A DNA stretch of 64,000 nt from Hypomesus transpacificus (taxonomy: Eukaryota > Chordata > Actinopteri > Osmeriformes > Osmeridae): the NCBI RefSeq assembly GCF_021917145.1, contig NC_061067.1, positions 8,133,950 through 8,197,949 on the forward strand, given 5' to 3'. Below are positions 16,633 through 54,752 of the stretch, one piece after another; the stretch's first letter is position 1, and every line of letters begins with the position of its first letter. The notes below the pieces were generated by a model. It made no database searches. It was not told the DNA's origin and saw nothing but the letters and a program-made list of their open reading frames with translations. The translations under genes and the position numbers were made by a program.

Positions 16633-17130
16633 GACCACAAGACACGTGATCGACCAACCCAACTGCCTGCCAAAGCCTTACAGTGTCCCACAAGCTCTGC
16701 TCAGCGTCCTCCGTGAGAGAAAATGATCCAGGTCATAGGTCAACTCTTGTATTTTGTTTTCATTCTTTGTACACCTGTTTATGCATGAACCTCACATAGC
16801 TGAGAACCATCCGGATCCTCATCCTCGTGTTTGTTTGTTTGGGCTTTAAAGACACATACCTCCCTTTGCCTTTTCCTTTTACTGTCTACAGTATATATTA
16901 CTACAGTATACTGTATATCATTTCTTCCACGTCTTAGCTTTATATGCACATATATTTAGCAGTTACCTGGACGTTTTGCGGTTACATTTTTTTAAATGCA
17001 CTTTTAAAGTATTTTTTTCTTACATTTTATATACTCATGCATCTGTATGTAAATGTTGATGGGGAGATACATTCTGAGGGATTTATTCATGCTATTATTG
17101 GTGAACTGCAATAAATAGTATTGTATTATT
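16633..17130 (+). other. acot9: acot9 3' untranslated region
   Basis: AT-rich sequence from the acot9 stop to AATAAA at 17110-17115, with further AATAAA-like hexamers just beyond. It converges on the prdx4 3' end about 120 bp away. Confidence 0.6.
17110..17115 (+). promoter_or_regulatory. poly(A) signal of acot9
   Basis: Canonical AATAAA about 480 bp past the acot9 stop codon. Confidence 0.55.
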
Positions 17131-17266
17131 TATCTTAGTATAAATAAATAGTTTAAATCAACAGTGTGTTTCATCACATTCATTGGACAGAATTCTCTCC
17201 ACACAAACCACTTGTATGTTTGCCATCTGATAAATAAACTAATTTGATGTTAACAGTGTTAACAGC

Positions 17267-17272
17267 TTTATT
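17267..17272 (-). promoter_or_regulatory. poly(A) signal of prdx4
   Basis: TTTATT on the plus strand, reading AATAAA on the minus strand, about 280 bp past the prdx4 stop. The interval 17250-17547 would be the prdx4 3' UTR. Confidence 0.5.
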
Positions 17273-17547
17273 TGAGAAATGAGTAACATCCATAGACAAG
17301 GAAAAGCAATACTGGAAATCACAGAACCATTGTGTGTAGTTTGATTAGCTCAATAGCTCCATCAGTCTCAAATGATCTGGCACTAATTGTAAAGATGCGG
17401 CATATGATAAGGTGAATAGAACATTCCTTTGGTTGTAAACAAATTCCAATGGAAATACTGCCACCTTGTGGTCTTTGGAGGTAGTGGCAGGAGATGGAAA
17501 TGAACCATGATGAGGAAGGGATTTACTGAACCATTTTAGTGCTTAAC

Positions 17548-19453
17548 TCACAGTTCCTGCTTGGGCCATCGGGCTCTCAAAGCTTCCTCAGGATTGATCT
17601 AGGTGTATGATAAATTAAACAATGTAATACACTGAGAAGAAAACTCAGACATACTAGAAGGTTATACATGCATCACTAGAATAATAATGTGACAACATAA
17701 GACTGAATAGATAATAACATAAGAATGAAAAACAATATAAATTCCATCAATGACTCACCGTGTCATCACCTGGTTTCCAGCCAGCGGGACACACTGTAAC
17801 AAGAAAGAGAAGAGAGACACATCCGTTTATAATGCGCTTACTCACCTGTCAGTGTATGTACTGCAGGGCCTGGATCTCTACCCACCTGCCCTGTGTCTGT
17901 CAGTGTGCTACAGGGCCTGGATCTCTACCCACCTGCCCTGTGTCTGTCAGTGTGCTACAGGGCCTGGATCTCTACCCACCTGCCCCGTGTCTGTCAGTGT
18001 GCTACAGGGCCTGGATCTCTACCCACCTGTTCCGTGTCTGTCAGTGTGCTGCAGGGCCTGGATCTCTACCCACTTGCCCCGTGTCTGTCAGTGTGCTACA
18101 GGGCCTGGATCTCTACCCACCTGCTCCGTGTCTGTCAGTGTGCTGCAGGGCCTGGATCTCCACCCACCTGCCCCGTGTCTGTCAGTGTGCTGCAGGGCCT
18201 GGATCTCTACCCACCTGCCCCGTGTCTGTCAGTGTGCTGCAGGGCCTGGATCTCTACCCACTTGCCCCGTGTCTGTCAGTGTGCTGCAGGGCCTGGATCT
18301 CTACCCACCTGCCCCGTGTCTGTCAGTGTGCTGCAGGGCCTGGACCAGGCGCAGGGTCTCGTCCACAGAGCGTCCGACTGGCAGGTCATTCAGGGTCACC
18401 TGCCTCAGGACCCCGCGGCCATCGATGATGAAGAGGCCCCTGAGAACGAATAGAGATGGACATTGATGCCAAACAGGCCTGTGTGTGTGGTGTGTGTATG
18501 TGTGGTATGTATGTAAGTGTGTGACTCTGACCTCAGTGAGTGTCCCAGGTCCTCCAGGTACACTCCGTAGTCCTTGGCGATCTGATGTGTGAGGTCAGAG
18601 AGGAGAGGGATGTTCATTGGTCCAAGACCGCCCTGTTTCCTGGACAAGTTTATCCTATTGGCAAGACACCCAATCCCACACAGTGGGTGGAGTTACAGTA
18701 TTATTTATCTTATATCATTTATCGTATTATTTATCAATGGTCAATAAAAGTTGATTGGTGAGAGAGGTCATACCAGGCCAGGTGTGAGAAGTGTGAGTCC
18801 ACAGAGCAAGCAACCACCTCGACTCCTATTTCCCTGAATTGCTGCACGCGCTCACTGAAGGCTTTCACCTCTGTGGGACAGACAAACGTGCTGTGCAACA
18901 CACAACAGATACATGATATTACTCATCTACATATGACACATTCATCACAAATGGATTTCACAGATGACATGTCTCAGACATTCATCCATGGTTTGCCGTT
19001 TGTTACAGCCAAAAGAGCATAGTTTGAGTGTTTCACTCACAAGTCTAGTGGGTAGAAGAGGAGGACGAGGTATCTCCCTTTGTAGTCAGACAAACGGAGC
19101 TGTTTGAACTCTCCGTTAATCACAGCTGTAGCCTCCCAGTCGGGAGCCCTCTTAGAGACTAGAGAGAGACACACACAGAGAGAGAGAGAGAGACACACAC
19201 ACACGCACAGTTTGAGACTACACCGATCGAGACACACAATCAATTATATTTTTGCATTATATTGAGATTTCCTGTGAGTGTGTAGACACCCGATAATCGA
19301 CGCACTCTTTGCCTTGCTCAGGTGGAGAGAAGAAGGGTGGCGAGGAGAGCAAAGGGCCCTCGGATTCCTGGATGCCTGGATTGTGGTCTTAAATTGCAGA
19401 AATACCAAATAAATCAGACACACACTAAAAAATGAATACCGCTGGGATGACAT
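17548..19453 (-). CDS. prdx4: Peroxiredoxin 4 (typical 2-Cys), atypical C-terminus
   Basis: Seven minus-strand exons give 240 residues: 19306-19453, 19041-19158, 18774-18890, 18532-18654, 18309-18439, 17759-17793, 17548-17598. PRDX4 reduces peroxides in the endoplasmic reticulum. The peroxidatic Cys sits in 'FTFVCPTE', the conserved Arg and GGLG loop in 'SRKQGGLGP', and the resolving Cys in 'HGAVCPAGW'. A hydrophobic N-terminus ([15 protein letters not shown]) suits a signal peptide. An in-frame ATG at 19531 would add 26 residues; I chose 19453 because it puts the hydrophobic core near the end. 'LHLSKAKI' before the thioredoxin fold identifies PRDX4 over PRDX1-3, and acot9 is the expected neighbour. 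Oddities: the usual N-terminal extension is shortened, the C-terminal YF motif is replaced, and the protein ends KQEL. The fifth exon's donor is part of a minisatellite. Confidence 0.87.
17864..18345 (-). repeat. 47-bp minisatellite made from a prdx4 exon end and donor
   Basis: About eleven copies of a 47-bp unit begin at 17864 and recur at exact 47-bp steps (17911, 17958, 18005 and so on to 18334), differing by a few bases. On the minus strand each unit holds the last 35 nt of prdx4 exon 5 followed by 12 nt of its intron, including the GTGGG donor. The exon-proximal copy at 18309-18343 is the real exon end. A shorter, diverged copy at 17846-17863 carries a GTGAGTAAG donor. As 47 is not a multiple of three, the array is open in all three plus frames, which are not genes. 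Confidence 0.97.
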
Positions 19454-19841
19454 ATCTAAAAATTTTCTTTGCGTCAGTCTAAACTCAGGAGAAAGCAGAA
19501 CTACCGAAAACCTACGCGTGCGTGACGCCAACAGCTGAGAAGTATCGATTTTTTCCCTTGGAAATATGACTCAATACACTATTCATTGCTTCCTTCCCTC
19601 ATCTCCTTTCCTCCATTGGTAAGGAAGAATAATATCTTAATCCCCTTAAATTGCCATTAAATGTTCATTGGCTGTCTGCAGTAGAAGAAAGACTATACTT
19701 ATATAGACTGTTTATAGGATTTATAATATGTTTGCCTAGTCTATCCTCTTTATATTTGTGACGTCACGGGCTCATAGTCGACAACTTCCGTGTTTTGCTA
19801 ATCCCGGTAGGTCGGAGTAGTGCTTTTGGTGTTCGATTAGC
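19454..19841. promoter_or_regulatory. Bidirectional promoter of prdx4 and pdha1
   Basis: The prdx4 and pdha1 start codons are head to head with 388 bp between them. The space holds a perfect palindromic CRE, TGACGTCA, at 19759-19766, and two inverted CCAAT boxes (ATTGG) at 19615-19619 and 19667-19671. No TATA box is placed convincingly. This is the layout of a shared housekeeping promoter; actual transcription starts are inferred, not seen. Confidence 0.65.
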
Positions 19842-24156
<4,315 letters not shown>

Positions 24157-25005
24157 ATACACACACACAGTAAATCCTGGTTAAAAAAGCACGCGCACAA
24201 GCCCGTGAACCAATCAGTGAGCCTCATTCCCCCACTCAGCTTACTGTGAACGCACAAAGAGAGACGACCGTGCCGGGGTCCACAGTGGGTCAGGTAGCAG
24301 CATTCCCCGTGGGGCCAAGTAGAGCACCCCTAATGTTATTTATTGAGACTATTTGTAGATAGATTGTTATTATTCATGTATTTATAATCCTTCTTGTGGT
24401 TCCGTGGGATCATTCCTTTGGTCAGATAGGTTACATCCTTGTTCCCACATACCAGTTTTTACCACACGTGTAATAGTGCCGGGCTCTTGGAATGACATCA
24501 GGCCTTTCATTATCACACCTATCTGTAGACAAATAAGCGGTAGAGTTTAGTTTGACATTGGATTCGACAAGACACTTACTGTAATGAACCAGCATGGGGG
24601 AAGTGGCCACTCTCTGTGGCTCAGTGGGAGTTTGAGGCAGGAGCAGCTTGAGTCTTTCTGTTTGAAATGTCACTTGCTAGCATTGGCTCACTGTCAGATG
24701 GTGTGATTTGGGGGAACTGGCTCGTGTTAATATGATGTAAAAGATTTGAAGGTCAATGGCTGGATGTTGTGGCAGTCCCTGGTTGAAATAATGTGTGGTT
24801 TGGGTAAACTCAACTAGCTTCTCTTTATGGATGACGTTATTGCAGGATAACATCAGAAACAAAATGATTGGCTGCTTGCATTTTCCTTCTCTCTCTTTAT
24901 CCTACCAAGCCATGCACTGCGTGAATATTATGCCTGAGTGGAAATGAAAATACTGCTTGTAATGCAGCGATGTCAATGATTAAATAAAGATGACTGCCCC
25001 TGGAT
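24157..25005 (+). other. pdha1: pdha1 3' untranslated region
   Basis: Sequence between the pdha1 stop and a canonical AATAAA at 24983-24988. No coding exon is visible in it. Confidence 0.65.
24983..24988 (+). promoter_or_regulatory. poly(A) signal of pdha1
   Basis: Canonical AATAAA about 830 bp past the stop codon. Confidence 0.55.
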
Positions 25006-25997
25006 TATTGCATGTTATGCTTATTGTTCCTCATGTCTATTTGGATGCCATGCAATGAATGACACCGAGGTGTTGCTCCATCACCCACCACTAGTCGTCA
25101 CTCGCAACTTGCACCTTTGCTTTATTTAATCCAATCCTGTGTGAAGAGGGCTGGTTAAAATGTCAGATTTGAAGTTACAGTTATGAGGGAGTCGCTGCCG
25201 CCCACAGCACATCTTTAGTCACAGATAATGACTCTGTACTAGGCTGGTTTCATTATATCCCCGCGTGCGGCGCGTGCTCAGATAAAAATAGACGATAATA
25301 AAAGACTTGCGCTGACGACCTACACCATCGGAGACTGCCGACTTCAGATATGGCGACGCTAGACATTCACCTGATGGTGTTTTCCACGACACCCTTATAT
25401 TGTGGCACCATCTACCTAACGTGTGTATAGTAGCCTATCCAAGGTGTTAAAACTATCCCAGTCAGTGGCCGGAAGCAACAAGAAAGACTGACCAAGTAAT
25501 GTGCTGGACAATGAATGTCTCAATACATTAACTAATAGTTTAAGGTTGCTCATCAAAATGCTTTGACATTCCTTTTGGCATTTTATGGCCTTTGTGCTGA
25601 ACTCTCACCTGCCCGCATGCTGTCGTGTTCTGAAGAGTACGCCCCTACAATGACGCAGGCGTGACTCAACCCTCTGACAGACAGGTAAGCCGACACCCGA
25701 CGCCATATTGGGAAATAACGGAAGTGAGAGAGCGAGCGAGCCAGAGAGAAATAGAGAGAGAGGGGAGAGTGTGTGTGTTTGAGAGAGAGACGGGACGACA
25801 GTCGATACGGTCGTCTCTACTACACACAAGGACGAAAGTAGAGAGTTTCCGAAAAGGCGTTCCATCCGGCGCGTTTTAATGTTTAGACAGTGTTTTAAAG
25901 GAAGGGGCGGTTGCTGTTTATAACTGTTAGCTGTTGCCTGTGTCTTAAATACTAGACCAGAATCACAGTGTAACAGGGACAACTCGGAGCTGCGAAG
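25006..25997 (+). promoter_or_regulatory. Intergenic and 5' region of rps6ka3
   Basis: About 1 kb between the pdha1 3' end and the rps6ka3 start codon. It holds purine-rich GAGA tracts near 25725-25785. Promoter and 5' UTR must be here but no single element stands out. Confidence 0.4.
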
Positions 25998-29426
<3,429 letters not shown>

Positions 29427-32070
29427 CCTCATGACCTTAACCTCTTCCCTGGTGACTCCGACCTCTGACCCCCTGCTGGGGAGAGGGGGGGGGAGGCACA
29501 GTCAACCCTCCTCCTGGGCCCACGGGTGACCCTGGAGCACCTGGGACCACCAACGCCAAATAGAAGCACAGCGACCCCTCCCCCCCTCCCCCTTGCCCCT
29601 TTTACCTCCATTCCATGACCACCCCCCCCCCCCCCCCCCTGCCCCTGTCCTGTTGCTCAGTGTTTCCCCACTCTGGTCCTGGGATGGTGGGGCGGGGCGG
29701 GGGCTGTAGGGAGAGACAGAGAGAGCGAGCGGGGTTTGGGTCCAGCCCATCTCTAACACACTTGATCTGTTATTGTGTCAGCGCTGGGCTGGAGGAAAGA
29801 ATGACGCCTGCCGTCTAAGTAGCTCTCCAGGACCAGGGTGAACAGAAGGGAGACGGCCGTCCTCACCAGTATCTCCATCCTGCTTCGGACAATCAGTACT
29901 GCTTCTAGGACGGACAGACTCGTGCCAGGAACATGAATGTGTTATGTAACCTTTGGGAACATTTTGAGAGATGATATGATAATCTGCTGTATGCATTTAA
30001 GACCGAATTGTTATTTCCATGTACTACTTATAGCTGTAAATCTGTATGTCAACAACACATGTAGCCACTGAGGTGATGCTGTCATCAAGCGGGGACTGAC
30101 GTGGTGATCCAAGTTTACCCCAGCCGAGTTTCAAACGTTCCACCCGGCTAGAGGCAACGGCCAGTCAGATGCTGCAGAGCTCAGAGTGACAGGAGAGATG
30201 TCCAGTTGTAATTCAGAAGGACTGGAACCCCTCCACACCCATAGCCCCCGTCTAATGCTTTAAAAGGGGGGGGGGGGGCTGCACAAGAATGTCTGGAGGA
30301 AGAGGCTTGGCAAACACAGAGAGATGATTCCTCTCTGGCCAACCCAGAAACAACCCCACAGCACGTGGATCGCCTCTCCTCTGAGAGTCAGGTTCCCTGA
30401 ATAGGAATCTTAACTTTATGCTCTGTCACTAGGCAACTGGTGGTTTATGGCCTGGTTACCTGGCAACATGTAAGCCCTGCTGGGTGGTGTGATGTCAGAG
30501 TGGTGGGGGGGGGGGGGGGGGAGGGGAGGTGAGTCCTGGCCCTGCTCCTGGAAGCACAGACGGGGGACCATCTTCCCCCCTGAAGACAGACCCCCACCAT
30601 GGATAGCCATGTCTGGGCCAGACCGGGCGGCCTGTAATTGGCTGAGTGTGTGTAGCAGTCGAGGACACAGAACTGAACATATGCAGACAGTAGAGCAACT
30701 CAGGTTTATGTGAAATACAAAACAATGCATTTTTTATACATCCCTAGGGAGAGTGATGTGAAACAAGCACATAGTCGAGTCGTTGAAGGGGGTTTTCAGT
30801 CCATGGATATTGATTTAACCCTTTCCTTATACTCTTACGTTCTTTGAAATAGCCAGAAACAACCTCTGCAGACGTAGAGAGGATTGTGCAGGTCAGAGAA
30901 AGATGGTGGTCGTGTTATGGCCGGCGTAGTTCAGTGACCCGCTCTCTGATAGTCTCTCTGACTTGGTGGCTATCTTCCTTCATCTCTGTCTTGGTTTCGC
31001 TAACTATCCAGTCAGCTCCGATCCTAAGATCAGGGTGTTGTCTGCAAAGCTGAGTGATCTTCTCTCCAGGGGGTCTGTTGATTGGGATGCACACTGTGCT
31101 CTGTATGGTGGTTCCCAGAAACTCTGAACTGAACTTCTCCATCAAGCCCGTTAAACTGAAAGCACCATATAGTAATAACTGCGATGTTGTCATTATGTAT
31201 AATGTAGCAATCAGTGGTTTGTAGCAGTAGTTGGCTTGATTTGAGTTCATCCGTACCACAGATTCTTTCCAATCAACAGATTACTTAACTAGCTGGCCAT
31301 CGTCAGTTTAACTGGAAGGTGGATCTAACAGACATCTAGTCTAAAGCATGGCTCCCTTCCAGCTGCTCAAACACAGGAGGGGGAAGCTGGGTGGGACTGA
31401 CCGTCTTTGACACAGTAGGATTCTGGGAAACGGATGCGTCTGGGGACACGCTTCATGTGAGCGGTTCCGTCAACCAGCTTAGATTACAGACGATCAACAG
31501 GCACCTGAAATAGCCCACGTGCCCTTTTCCCTCCAGTGTACTTCCAGGTCTGCAGAGTTCCTCCATTCCCCTCTAGGAATAGATGGAGAACATGGAGGGG
31601 AAACATTTCCCCAGAACCCCGACTCCAACGCTGTGATATTGGATCACGCGACGCTTCGTAGACATTTACCAGGCGATGTCCTGGGAAGTTTGGGAACGTG
31701 AAGAGGGCCTCAAACTTCACTACTCAGAGAAAACACTGTTGTTACGCTCCCTTCCAGAGCTTTTGTATGTGTATATGTTTTAATATATGTTTTAATATAT
31801 GTGCATATTAGTATCTTTGTCTCGTATGCTTTTTATGTAAGGAGAGAGAATGTGAAAAGGGGTTTCCTTCCATGTGTCAGAAAGTGGAAGCCCAGCTTCT
31901 CACTACTGTTCTCCAATGCACCCCCCTCCCCCCCTCCTACCAGAAGAAGTTATGTTTGCCTGTGTGCATCCAGCCAGTCCTGCTGCTAGTCCAACTCTCT
32001 GGTTTTCTATCTGCAGTCTCGTAAGAGTAGGGGTTTCTACTGAAATGAATAAAAAGGATCTTCAGTAAAG
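29427..32070 (+). other. rps6ka3: rps6ka3 3' untranslated region
   Basis: About 2.6 kb between the rps6ka3 stop and AATAAA at 32048-32053. It contains poly-C and poly-G runs (29622-29639, 30505-30521). The only long unexplained open frame is on the minus strand at 30915-31259 (see findings). Confidence 0.5.
32048..32053 (+). promoter_or_regulatory. poly(A) signal of rps6ka3
   Basis: Canonical AATAAA, the last good plus-strand signal before the opposing zcchc2 3' end. Confidence 0.45.
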
Positions 32071-32247
32071 ACTGGGGGATTTTCATTCACTCATTTTTTA
32101 CAAAGTTACGTTATTAGAGTTGTTACAAATAAGTTATGTAATTTGCAGTCTCACAAATCATACTTTTGGTTACATTATGAGCGAGGCCCCTAATTAGACG
32201 GCTTGTAAAACTAAACAAAACTCCAAACAGCTTTGTGGCATTTTGTA

Positions 32248-32253
32248 TTTATT
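32248..32253 (-). promoter_or_regulatory. poly(A) signal of zcchc2
   Basis: TTTATT on the plus strand reads AATAAA on the minus strand. It would give zcchc2 a 3' UTR of about 2.3 kb (32230-34547). Another candidate is near 33906. Confidence 0.4.
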
Positions 32254-32639
32254 GCTGTTAATTCCAGGAAACAGTTTCAACAATTTGCATAAAATCCAAA
32301 TTTGCTCTAGAAATATATTTGACCTTTCCAGTACATAACATTTAGATATCAAAGAATACAGTAAACATACAATGAAGGGTACCACTTGAACCCTTCCATA
32401 TACAGTACAGCATTTTAACCCATTTAAAAGTTCAACAATTACGACTGGTAGGCGCGTTATGTACAACCCCAAGCTCTCATTGGTGCTTCATTCACCACAT
32501 CACACATGGTCCACGTCTTCTCCCTGCGCTGTCTGCAGAGGCCGTCCAAACTGACAGATGACATCTGAAAAGCGAGTCGGAACAGATCTCTGTTTTTGTT
32601 CAAAATCAAGCAAAAAAAACGTCTGTGTGTTTCAGCAAT

Positions 32640-32663
32640 GGGGGGGGGGGGGGGGGGGGGGGG
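32640..32663 (+). repeat. Poly(G) run, 24 bases
   Basis: An uninterrupted G homopolymer in the zcchc2 3' UTR. Confidence 0.95.
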
Positions 32664-34547
32664 CAAAGGGGAGTCTTCATGTGTTTAAAGACAAACGGCA
32701 TCAAAGAAAACGTTGACTATTCATGACATCTGAGAAATAAAAAAATTAAGTTGCTTTCTGGAAGTGTGTGTTTGCAACGTGTCGCCTCCTACGTCACCAG
32801 AATTCGAAACAGGTGAAACTGATTCTCAACGTCCTTGTTCTGTCTAGGGGCATACCCACATCTGTGTAGGCTACCTACCCAATCCTGACCTCCGCCTGAC
32901 TCAGAAATATCTTTAAGAGTTCAATTGTCATTTAATGGTTGTATACATTGCAACGTTAAAAAGAGAATGTACTGGGTGTGTGGGTGTGTGTGTGTGCATA
33001 GATATTTCACTACATTTACCGATGCACAAACAACATATGCAATACAGTCAGATATATCAATGAATGTAGATATCCAACTTCTGCACTGAAGCTATATCAG
33101 TCAAGAAATATCGACGAAGAGGGCAGAAAACAAACTCCAAGTATAGGTAAGGCCTCATTTGCCACTCTAGTGCGGTAGTAGTAGCCTGGGTATAAACTGA
33201 ATGATTACACATCAACAACCTTAATCCTGACCACTCTGGCCTGTACCAAATATTTTTGAAAGAAAGTTTCAAATACTGAAGGTGTGTTTGATTACGCTTG
33301 GATGACAAGACAAAACAGTGTCAAAGGCATACTGAAGCAATGGAACGATTTCTTCCAAATTGGATTAAAAAAAAAATGTCTCCCTCTAGTGTTCAAAGTT
33401 CTGCATAGCAGCTCTGCATTGAAATGGCAAGACGGGCTCTGGATCGACATTGCACGTTAAAAGATGGGTTTCTTTACGTGGGCAAATTTGTGAGCCACAT
33501 AGCCGGGGAGACTTGAAAGGCCCCTGCATCAGCAGGGTAGTAGTGTGTTTTAGTGTCATCACTTGTCCCCACTGCTCTGCAACCGAGCTCGTTTTAGGGA
33601 CTTTTTCAGTGCACTGTAGACGAGTTCCTGGTAGCTATAGTGCATGTTGTCAAAGAAACGAAGGGAAAAAAATAAAGTTTTTCGAACAAACCAGCAGCAT
33701 TTTAACATTGACAGACATAATGCTTGCTATGCCTTTCACATTATATCAAGTGGCAAACGCTCATCAAGAAACCTCTTTTTTTTGTTGATACCGCCAGTTC
33801 TTGACAACAAGAAATGAAAACCATGTTTTACATTCAAAAACAGCAAAATAAAACAGCGGAACAAATCCAGCTTTTCTTTTTTTTCTTTTTCTTTTTAACA
33901 TTTCCTTTATTTGTTCTGTATTTTAAATCGTTCGTAGCTGCTGTTCGGTTTAAACAATAAAAACAATTCTAGCCGACAGAATGATCGTAAGTAGGCATAA
34001 ATATACCGTAGTATAAAACAAACTAAGAATAGAAAAGTCCTAAGTCTGAGATCAAAGTTGGCTCTTCGTAGAATCCGAGGACAACAGAAATATTCTCCTA
34101 CTCAGCCGCTGTTAACAGAGGTGGTGTTCCTAGTAACGTCACAAATAAGTTAGTAAACACAAGCGTGCTCTCCGCTGCCAGTCTTCAGTGCATAAATACT
34201 ACAAGCCACAGAGAGGGAAGAGAGCGGTGGGGTCGGGATGTGGGTTAAAGGTCATCTCTATGGAGACGAGAGCGCCACAATAAGCGCTCTCCTGGTTGTC
34301 AGTTGGAAGTTCACCTCAGGCACAAGAACCCAGGCTGTCCGGTGGATCCTCGCACCTCGCGTCAGCCCCCTTCAGGAGGTCAGAAAACCACAACCAAGAC
34401 AGAGACTGGAGGAGATCCTTCTAACCCCCCTCCACTCAACCCCGCCCCCCGCCCCCCGCCCCCCTCAGGGAGCACAAGCTCTTCAGCAGACCGCTCACTG
34501 AGCAGGAAACATTAAGTGGCGTCGACCAGGAAAGGTGGCTTTCATCG

Positions 34548-54752
<20,205 letters not shown>

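Larger units (their letters stand above)
32230..34547 (-). other. zcchc2: zcchc2 3' untranslated region
   Basis: AT-rich sequence downstream of the zcchc2 stop with no coding exon. A G24 run lies at 32640-32663. Confidence 0.5.

Noticed and set aside
17864-18345. Regular 47-bp spacing suggested a CRISPR array
   Set aside because: The units are contiguous with no unique spacers, and they match a prdx4 exon-intron border in a vertebrate genome.
17750-18466. Three overlapping plus-strand open frames of 186-238 residues
   Set aside because: They arise because the 47-bp minisatellite has no stop in any plus frame and its period is not a multiple of three; the sequence is the antisense of a prdx4 exon end.
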